Shown: positions 56,637 to 64,000 of the stretch, in pieces
How positions within the stretch are numbered: position 1 is the stretch's first letter
Layout of the letters: the number at the start of each line of letters is the position of its first letter
Origin: JAUIIK01 sp963745675
GTDB taxonomy: Bacteria > Chloroflexota > Chloroflexia > Thermomicrobiales > CFX8
DNA: 64,000 nt
Assembly (NCBI GenBank): GCA_963745675.1
Contig: CAVUYM010000013.1
Location: 323,811 to 387,810 of the forward strand
Direction: 5' to 3'
Position numbers and translations under genes: made by a program
Notes under the pieces: generated by a model
What the model saw: the letters and a program-made list of their open reading frames with translations, nothing else
Database searches by the model: none
Told to the model about the DNA's origin: nothing

Positions 56637-56674
56637 CAAACGCCCTGCTCCCAGGATCAGGAGGAGGGCGTTTG
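56637..56674 (-). terminator. Long hairpin, probable terminator of the propeller gene
   Basis: CAAACGCCCTGCTCC pairs with GGAGGAGGGCGTTTG (14 of 15 positions) around an 8-base loop, 75 bases past the stop of the (-) strand gene at 56749. The T-run on the minus strand is short (TTTGTAAT). It separates that gene from paralogue 3. Confidence 0.65.
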
Positions 56675-56748
56675 CATTGGAAACAGATAGCGCTTCGGTT
56701 GATAGAGCGGCTATGTCCGCGGCATCCGTAGTCTATTCCCTGGTCATA

Positions 56749-58498
56749 TCAATGCATCCGCGAGCCGTGCCTGCTCTGGGTCGTCTCCGAGGCGTCGCAG
56801 CCGAAGCTGACGTCGGAGCACCAGCCGCGGGCCTGAAGCTCTTCGACGCCCAGGCGGCGCAGGAGCACTTCGTACTGGGTGCCGTCGTTTTCCGGGTGGT
56901 ACTCGAAGATGGCGCGTTCGAAGTACTGGCTGACGTAGCCGGTCTCGGGATCGGTGAATTCCTCGCTGAGCGGGAGGCCAAAGAGCGCCAGCGATTCGGC
57001 GTAGCTGACACCCTCGTCGCCGAATTCGAGGCCCGAAGCTTGCCAGTAGTCGAGGAAGCGGCCGCAAAGGGTGTGGCCGGTCTCACCAAAATAGAGGCAG
57101 CCTTCCGGTTGCTGGATGAAGACGATGGGGTGGAAGGGCTCGGTGTCGAGCAGCCCGGCGCGTTCGGCGGCGGTGTATCCGAGCCGTCCGATCAGGACTT
57201 CGTAGGGTGTGCCGGCGAGGTCGGGATGGTGTTCGAAGCGCTGTCGTTCGAGGTACTGGACGCGCAGGGGATCGCCCGTATCAGGATTGCGTTCAGTGTA
57301 TTCGCTGGTGAGCGGGAAGCCGAAGACGGGCAGGCCGCCGCTAGCCGTCCCAGAAGTTCAGGAATTCTGTCTCGAGCGGGTGCATCGTGTCGTCGAAGAA
57401 GCGATAGGTTTCCGAGTCGTCGCCTGTGCGGCTTTCGGGTCTGGTTGGCAGGACGTTTGCGACGGTCGTTGCAATGATGTCGTGGCCGGTAGCGCCGGCT
57501 CTTCTTTGCCAGGTGATGACGCCGTTGTTGACGTTGGAGTACTCGTGATTCTCTCCCGGCGCGCCGCCAACTTTGAAGCGCGCGCCGCTGGCGATGTCGT
57601 AGCCCCAGATCTCGATGCGACGCTCTTCCGCGTAGTGGCGGAAATCTTCGTAGAAGATCATGCCGTCTTCGATCGTCGGGCAGCCGCCGCCGTCGAGCAG
57701 TTTGGTCGTCGTCTCGGTTTGCATGTCGAAGATGAAGAGCTCGCGGTTGGTGGCCCAGCTGATGACGTTGCTATCGACGTCGTAATCGTCGCGGAGGCCG
57801 CGCGCGTCCCCGGCAATGCCTTCGCTCACGTCGTAGTACTGGCCGGTCAGGATGTCGTAGCCGCGCAAGTGGTATTCGCCGGAGCCGGAGGTTATGGTCT
57901 GAAACTCCGACCAGACGAGCTTGTTGTCGTCGGCGCGTGGCAGGTCGATCTCCCAGCCGGGCTGGGATGTCGCGATCGCGAGCGGTTCGTCATCGCTGAA
58001 GATGTTCTTCATCCAGAGCGTCTCGGTACTGTTGTCGCCGAATTCGACCCAGGCGACGACGCCGTTGGTGATGGCGGGGCGTGTTTCGTTGTTTTCCGTC
58101 GCGGAGATGACGAAATATTCGCCGGTGGCGAGCGTCATGCCGACGATATCGCCCTGGCAGCCCTCGCAGCCGAAATCCCGTTCGGCCCAGATGGCGATGC
58201 CCTGATCGACGTCAGGATAGAGGCGATCGTGATCGCCGGAGGAGATTTCGAAATCTTCAGCGGGGCCGGAAAGGTCGCCCAGGTCCGCGCCGAAGACCTG
58301 GTAGTAACTGCTGGTTCCCGCCTTGCGTCCGCGGCCATCGAGCCAGACGACGTAGCGGCCATCGGTGCGTGGCACGTACTGGTCTCCTTCGGGAGTCCAT
58401 TCGTAGGTGGGGGCGGCGGAAGCGGGGGGAGGGAATAGGGAATAGGGAACAGGGAATAGGGAAACAGCCAGGAGGGCGGTGATTATCAGGCGGCGCAA
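56749..58498 (-). CDS. Secreted beta-propeller protein with tandem QYF modules, one frameshift
   Basis: The signal peptide MRRLIITALLAVSLFPVPYS is partly encoded by a G-tract repeat. A TolB-like propeller follows (DGRYVVWLDGR, QGIAIWAERDF, NGVVAWVEFGD, NKLVWSEFQT, NVISWATNREL). The frame closes with LNFWDG and TAG at 57341, but one extra T makes that stop. Without it the text continues SGGLPVFGFPLTSEYTERNP, VQYLERQRFEHHPDLAGTPY, YFGETGHTLCGRFLDYWQAS, LALFGLPLSEEFTD, VSQYFERAIFEYHPENDGT and EVLLRRLG to the stop at 56749. These are two tandem copies of the module half seen in the NHL paralogues (QCFERRCLTYTP...). Repaired length is about 582 residues. Confidence 0.8.
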
Positions 58499-58732
58499 GC
58501 TACGTCTCCTTCAGGAGTGGGACGATCGTCGTTGGTCAAGAGCGATTCTAGCCGAATGGCGCGCAAGATATAGGGGAGACCGGGCCGTGAGGCGCTGAAT
58601 ATTGAGGGATTTGGCACCGTATTGCACTGATTGGCGTGTCAAATCGGCACAGTGCTGTGGTGTTGATTTGATGGCGCGCTGGTTGTTAGAAGCGTGCAGC
58701 GCAACATTTCTGGCCTGCTTCGCACTGCGGCG

Positions 58733-59497
58733 CTACTCGACGATCTCGATATCAAAGACCCAGGTGACGAAGAGCGGGCGGTCGATGACTGGATGCTGGC
58801 CCCAGCGGCCCTGTGCCCAGATGATGTAGTGGCCCGGGGGGAAACCGTCAATGACGAAGGTGGGGTTGGCCTGATCGACGCGCAGATTCTGCAACGGCTC
58901 TGTTTTGATCGCAAAGGCCAGTTGATCCGACTGGCCCGTCTGGCTGACGGGTATGGCCGAGTTGGTCTCGAAGTCGTAGATGGCAACTTCGAGCTGGAGC
59001 GGTGGCGTGCGGTATTCGCTGCCGTAATAGATGATCGCGAGCTGATCGCCGTTATTGACCTCGACCGGTGGGCCCTGCTCGAGGACGGTGATCGGGGCTT
59101 CGATCGCGCTGTAGGTCTTGACTTCGTCGTTGAACTGCCACGAGTAGGTGCTGAGGTAGCTTTCGGTCAGCTGATTGGGCGTTTGCAGGCGCGTCTGGGG
59201 CGGATAGAGGACGTCGGTGATGGTCGCGGCGGAGGTTGGCGTCGGCAGGTTTGCGCGAGCCGTTGCGGAGGCGTCGAGGTCCGCTTGCTGAGCTTCCTGG
59301 GTTGCGGTCTTGTCAGCCGGGGCGACGACTTCGGTCGCGGTGAAGGTTGAGATGACGACTTCACGCGTGGCAGTTGGTTGGCTTGGAGCGGGGTTGTCGT
59401 CATCGTCGTCGTCACCGCCCAAGGGCCCGCAAGCGCCGATGGCCAGGATGAGGATGGCGGCGAAGATGAGTGCCGGTAGGAGCCGACGTGGAATCAC
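58733..59497 (-). CDS. Secreted lipoprotein with Asp run and Thr/Ala linker
   Basis: A 254-residue lipoprotein starting at GTG 59497 with AGGAGG close upstream. The signal RRLLPALIFAAILILAIGAC ends in the lipobox AIGACG, followed by GGDDDDDD, an architecture like that of the ABC binding protein at 40957. An Ala/Thr-rich linker (about 45-95) leads to a strand-rich domain of about 150 residues (DQLAIIYYGSEYRTPPLQLE, FVIDGFPPGHYIIWAQGRWG) that I do not recognise. It is encoded upstream of, and in line with, the propeller gene. Confidence 0.7.
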   Translation of the reverse strand: MIPRRLLPALIFAAILILAIGACGPLGGDDDDDDNPAPSQPTATREVVISTFTATEVVAPADKTATQEAQQADLDASATARANLPTPTSAATITDVLYPPQTRLQTPNQLTESYLSTYSWQFNDEVKTYSAIEAPITVLEQGPPVEVNNGDQLAIIYYGSEYRTPPLQLEVAIYDFETNSAIPVSQTGQSDQLAFAIKTEPLQNLRVDQANPTFVIDGFPPGHYIIWAQGRWGQHPVIDRPLFVTWVFDIEIVE

Positions 59498-60137
59498 AGG
59501 ACCTCCTTGGACATAGGTAACAGGGAATAGGGAAGCAGGGAATAGGGAAGAGGGAACAGGGGAGAGGGAACGGGCCATTGAGGGTCTGGTGGGTGGTTTG
59601 CGGGTGAGGGTCATGATGCTGAGCACACTGGCTTCATTATTATGTCGGTTGTGTATCACGCGATTCCTCCTGTCGTCGCCGCTCTTCGCGGGGCGGAACT
59701 CAGTATAAGCAGAACGGCTGGAAGCCGTCGTGGTTACGGTGTTGCCGGGGCTTTGACGATCAGGCGCAACCACCGGCGCTGTCATTCGTTATATGATGCG
59801 AAGGGGGCAACTGTGCCCTTTTCAGCTGGTCGGGGGTGTGCTGTTGTCATTCAGGAACAACTGGACCTGAATGAACGTACACCGTAGACTTGTAAGTACG
59901 TGTGTTGACAGTTACTCCGAGCGTTCCTATACTCACCGATTGGTGTGCTCAGAGAGGAATGCCGGAAGGAGGGAGGGAGCCTAGAGGGGTGGAAACGAAT
60001 AGTTCGGCGGTGAATGTTTCACCATCGGACAGGATGTATAAACTGATCTGGCGCTCACCTTTACGGTCAACCTGTGTGGGCACCTACGATCAGATGGGGG
60101 CATCTCCCCAACGCTCTTTGCGAGAGGAGATTCATAC
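59498..60137. promoter_or_regulatory. 640-base gene-free region: G-tract repeat, promoter and long leader
   Basis: From left to right: a (+) strand G-tract tandem (GGGAATA / GGGAAGCA / GGGAACA units, 59522-59573); about 330 bases with nothing that I can support; a near-consensus promoter at 59905; and a leader of about 200 bases to the TTG start at 60138. The ribosome site for that gene is GAGAGGAGA, about 7 bases upstream of the TTG. Confidence 0.65.
59905..59933 (+). promoter_or_regulatory. Near-consensus sigma-70 promoter
   Basis: TTGACA (59905-59910), a 17-base spacer and TATACT (59928-59933): a perfect -35, optimal spacing and a -10 one base from consensus. It is the strongest promoter seen in the window and points at the large secreted protein at 60138. 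Confidence 0.8.
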
Positions 60138-63100
60138 TTGAAGAAGCCATCACGGTTTCTACGCTTGATCGGGGTAGCGGGCTTGTTAGCCACGCTCCTT
60201 GCAGGCGTGTTTGCAACTCCGATAGTTTATGCCGGTGGACCCGATCCGAATCCTTCGGACGACGGCACTATTGGAAGCATATGGGACGATAGCATCGACC
60301 CGCTTTTACAGCTGGGTCCTGGTGGTATCTACTACCCATGGGTAGGTAATAACGACGAGTCGACCGGGCTGGGTCCAGCTGACACTTCGGTGTCGGTCAT
60401 GAACATCAGCGACGCTCCGGCTGTCGCCTTTGCCTGGGTTGGTTCACATGACACAGCCGAGTTGCCGGACACCGGCAGCTGGGACAAAGTTGGTCCGTTC
60501 TTCCTGGCCCCGTGGGCCTCGAAGACCTTCACCGCTGCTCAGCTGGGCATTGCTGAGGGCACCGGCGCGCCGGTTGCTTTCGCAGGCTACAACGAGCTGT
60601 GGACCGAGGGTGGCAGCTGTACTACCAACATCGGTGGTTCGCTGGCTCCCGGTAACGATGTCAATGGCAACGGCAAGTGCACCGATCACGAAGTCTATGT
60701 CGGCAATCAGAATGACGACCCGACAGATCCAAGTCTGTGCTGGGTTGACGACTCCAATGGCGACCCCGCCCCGACCTGGGACGGTAGCTATAACTATGGC
60801 GGTCTGAATAACGACGGCGACTGCAACGATTCTGAGCAGGGTAGCTCGGGTGGTGTCAAGCACATCGTCCCGACCGTGCTCGGTGGTATCGCCAAGCAGG
60901 CTGTGGCCGGCGAAACACTGCCGTTCACGACTGCTGCCGATAGCTCGGTTTCCGGCTACAACGCAGTCGGCGGCTTCGAGCTTGGTGAATTCGACGACTG
61001 GTACTTCCCGATCGTTCAGACCAACGGTGGTCCTGGCGGCGCCTGGAATACCATTCTGCGTATCGCCAACTTCGGTAATGTCGTTGATGGCGAAGTTGGT
61101 CACATCGGCTCCGCCGCTGTCACCGCTCGCTTCTTCCCGGCTGATGACGCTCAGGGTTCGCTCAATACCGGCTTCCAACTTCAGGCGCTGGTAAACACGG
61201 GCGACGTCTGGAACATCGACGTCAGCGATTACGTGCCGGAAGGCTGGGTCGGATCGGTCCACGTCTATTCCGACAGCGCGATCTACGCGATGGCCGACCG
61301 CGTCAAGCTCGGATACGGCGAATGGATCACCAACACGGCATCCAACTCTCCGTACACAAATGGCAACAACGTCTCTGGCGCTCTCGGCCAGTACGTGCTG
61401 TTTGCTCCGGACGTGCGTCTTGACTACTTCGGTTGGAACACCGGCATCAACGTCGCCAACCTCGTCAACGACGACAACAACGTCAACATCCAGTACTTCA
61501 ACCTCTATGGCAACGCGCCGACGGCTCTTACGCGCCGGCTCGCTCCGCAGGGCATGACGTACTTCTACGATCCTTCGCAGCTCCCGCAGGATAACTCCCT
61601 GCAGGATCCGTCGACGGACGTAAATGCCGATATTATCGGTAGCGCGCTCATCTGGTCGGACTATCCGGTTGCAGCCGTGGTTGACGCCACCAAGTATCCG
61701 GAAAGCACGAACTCGGAAGATCCCAATATCTTCCAGGCGATGAGCTACAGCGCGACGGCGAACGTCTACACGACGCAGGTGCACCCGCTGGTTCAGAAGG
61801 GCAACCCGACGACCGGCCAGGGCGCGACCTCGGGTATCAACATCATGAACCCGAATTCGACTGCGGCGTTGGCGAGCGTCTGGTGGGTAAATCCGTCTGG
61901 CTTCGGCGCCGATAACTACGGCACGAGCGCGGTTGCGATTCCTGGCTTTGCCAATGGATTCGTTTATACCTTCAACGCGATGAACCTGCCGAACGGTTTC
62001 TACGGTTCAGCAGTTGTGACATCGACGCTACCTGTTGCTTCGGTGACGACGCAGGTTGACTACCAGGTTGAGTGGGACGGCACCGCTGTCTGGCTCGGCT
62101 ACAACCCGTGTGGCTACTACCGCGACAATGGCGGCTACGATCTCACCGGCTTTGGTTACGACTCCAACTGTAACCTCGGCGATCCGTTCAACACCGCGGG
62201 CGGCCAGATCACCAAGAACTTCGTGGACGATAATGGTGAAGCAATCACCGGCGCCTACGTAGAGATTTGGAATGAGGCCTATTACCAGCAGGAGTACCTC
62301 GGCAACGAGAGCTTCGCTGGCATTCCGTGGGCTGGCTACGGCTGGTCAGATGTTAACGGCACGATCGAGTGGACAAACGTCCCGGTCGGCACCTACTACC
62401 TGCACATAGCTGACCTCCCCGAGGGCAACTATGACTACATGTACGAGGGTTACGACACGATCGAAGGTCCGTTCACCCTCAATGAGGGCGAAGACTATGT
62501 GATCGACAACGAGCTCGATCGTATTCTCCCGAACAAGTACGTCTACCTCGGCTCCGATGCCGGCGGCATGGAAGTCTGTCTGCTCGGCGACGGTGACTAA
62601 TGCCGATCCGCCGGAATACTGCACGCAGGCTGATGAAGACGGCTACGCGGAGTTCACGGCATCGAGCCAGGCTGGTACTTCATCATCGTCAATGGTGGCA
62701 TTGAGTACGACGTAGTCGCCGGCTTCAACAGCCCGGCCTACGAGTCCGACTGAGTACTTCGGTCTCGGTGGCGAGTACTACAACTACCTCGAGGATGAAT
62801 TCGGCGTAGCCGAAGGCAACATCCAGAAGGTAATCGTCCTGCCGAGAAGCCTTCTGTGGGAACTGGTTGGTAATCCGTCGTCAGTGGCGAGGCCTGATCC
62901 TGCCCGAATCTCGAGATCTGGCGTTATCAGATTCTATGGTCCGAACGGTTTCGAGGCTGATGGCAACGTGCAGACCTGAAGTACGTGGATCCAATCGGCC
63001 CGAATGATGAAGCTGCGTTACAGCCTGACGGACCTCAACGTCCCGGTTGGCGGACCGTACGAGATCTCGACAAAGTACACGATCACTTATGACTACGATG

Positions 63101-64000
63101 GTCCTGGCGGCGATGATCCGGTACGTTGTCTACATCGGTCCGGTTCACCCTGACCGAAGACGGTCGATGGTCAGGTCATCTGTGACGACTTGTTCGACCT
63201 GTCGAGCCGACTGTGACGCGTCGCCGGCTGATCCGGAGATCTACGTCTACGAGAATAAGACGACACGTGTCTGCAATGACTTGACTGACATCGAATTTGG
63301 TCAGATGGATATCTTCGTCCGTGACGAAGAGACCGACCTGCCGCTTAACGACGCGCGTGGTCTGTCGTCTACGACGGGACGATCGACCACGGCCGCGATC
63401 CGTGGCTTTCGACTTCACGCTGACGCGAACATGGACGGCAAGGTCTGAGTTCCATGCTCCCGAGCTGGTATCTACTCAGATCACTGCCTGGACATCCGGA
63501 CTACGAAATCCAGGGCTCCGGTCTCGTGCCGCTACGTGCCGATCCGTTCGACGCGCTCCGGGCGGTGGCATGGACGACGAACTCGGTGACCGACTCCTTC
63601 GGTCGCCAGCTTGACTTCGAGATGGCGCTGGATCCGCATCCTGCGGTCCTCGGTGTCAGTGTCGATGGCAAGATCCTCACCCTCAGGGCGATGGGCTTCA
63701 AGGCGGCGGCTTGGCAGATCCGCAGGCTAACGTAGAGGTACGTGTGTACCTCGCTGACGCGTCGTTCGATAGCCCCTATCCCAATCACTGGGGGCCCAGG
63801 CCTGTGCTACGGCGAGACGCTCGTGGCTGTCGGTTACACGGACATCGATGGCTTCGTCGAGTTCAACCTCGCGAACGACACGGAGTACTGTGTAACAGTG
63901 TTCAGCGACGTTGTCGGACCGTTGTCGTATACGCCGGTCAGTGCGGGTAACTACTACGCCCCGGCGCATACGACTTCGATCCTAGATCCAGCGGCGATGA
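60138..64000 (+). CDS. Large secreted surface protein with prealbumin-like repeats, frameshifted after 62600, open at window end
   Basis: Starts at TTG 60138 with GAGAGGAGA upstream. The signal peptide LIGVAGLLATLLAGVFATPI is cut near VYA (residue 32). The first 700 residues, in one frame, are strand-rich, Asn/Gly/Tyr-rich and almost free of Lys. From about 62190, Cna-B/transthyretin-like units begin: ITKNFVDDNGEAITGAYVEI, WTNVPVGTYYLHIADLPEGN, then YVYLGSDAGGMEVCLLGDG. The frame stops at 62600 but similar units continue in other frames (TQADEDGYAEFT, FGQMDIFVRDEETDLPLNDA, VAVGYTDIDGFVEFNLANDT) to the window end, with at least six shifts. The uniform, restricted codon choice and the strong promoter suggest an abundant envelope protein, possibly S-layer or adhesin-like. 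Confidence 0.7.

Noticed and set aside
56497..58438. Two long (+) strand frames over the propeller/QYF gene
   Set aside because: The (-) strand carries clear module motifs and a signal peptide; the (+) frames are Ala/Gly/Val-rich mirrors.
60444..61784. 446-residue (-) strand frame inside the large secreted protein
   Set aside because: Rich in Arg/Val/Asp with no motif, while the (+) frame has a promoter, ribosome site, signal peptide and uniform codon choice.
1..64000. CRISPR arrays, tRNA or rRNA genes, prophage, toxin-antitoxin or other defence islands
   Set aside because: No regularly spaced repeats, cloverleaf or rRNA sequence, phage structural genes or complete defence genes were seen; only an hsdM fragment and IS remnants.

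Overview
The window reads as a piece of a high-GC bacterial chromosome, most probably Chloroflexota of the Thermomicrobia/Sphaerobacter type. This is an inference from gene content and style: frequent GTG/TTG starts, lipoproteins and transporters with long Thr/Pro/Ala linkers, several large secreted beta-propeller (NHL) proteins that share a tryptophan-rich 'WMWG / QYFDKSRME / QCFERRCLT' module, a DUF2339 membrane protein, and many dispersed short palindromic repeats. No rRNA, tRNA, CRISPR array or prophage was seen.

Layout. 0-1.6 kb: decayed genes (a lipoprotein and the 5' end of an hsdM) and the first dispersed repeat pair. 1.6-2.5 kb: a DapA-superfamily enzyme (-). 2.8-13.3 kb: a co-directional locus of two bacterial dynamin-like GTPases, a small acidic protein and a giant (~2040-residue) acidic Tyr/Asp-rich repeat protein, ending at a strong terminator; this is the best candidate for an undescribed system. 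13.3-19.8 kb: an NTF2-like protein, a TerC-family membrane protein, a transposase remnant, a secreted lipoprotein, an S9 peptidase and a methyltransferase. 19.8-26.6 kb: a complete N-type (atpDCQRBEFAG) ATPase operon whose c subunit is a fused double hairpin with a full Na+-binding signature in each half, and whose b subunit carries a delta-like tail. 26.6-36.8 kb: DUF2339, an SDR, a GNAT, a ferric-reductase-like membrane cluster, an IS630-type element, an amidohydrolase and proC. 37-49 kb: a peptide and amino-acid scavenging region (M28 peptidase, alpha/beta hydrolase, Lrp regulator, dipeptide ABC transporter without its ATPases, M20 peptidase, amidohydrolase, Asp/Glu-type racemase). 49-59.5 kb: a run of (-) strand secreted proteins, three of them NHL proteins with a shared N-terminal module. 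59.9 kb to the end: a near-consensus promoter, a ~200-nt leader and a large secreted protein that runs off the window.

How the genes may work together. The N-ATPase could export Na+ or H+ at the expense of ATP. The 37-49 kb genes fit uptake and breakdown of peptides under an Lrp-type regulator. The dynamin pair plus the two proteins with Ala/Gly-rich hydrophobic segments suggests membrane remodelling coupled to a surface or envelope polymer, but this is inference only.

A caution for all users: at least a dozen genes are interrupted by single-base frameshifts, and one by an in-frame TAG, while the reading clearly continues in another frame. They are concentrated at the two ends but also occur through the middle. 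Either the underlying sequence carries uncorrected indels or gene decay is widespread. Broken genes are given as whole spans, with the break points named.
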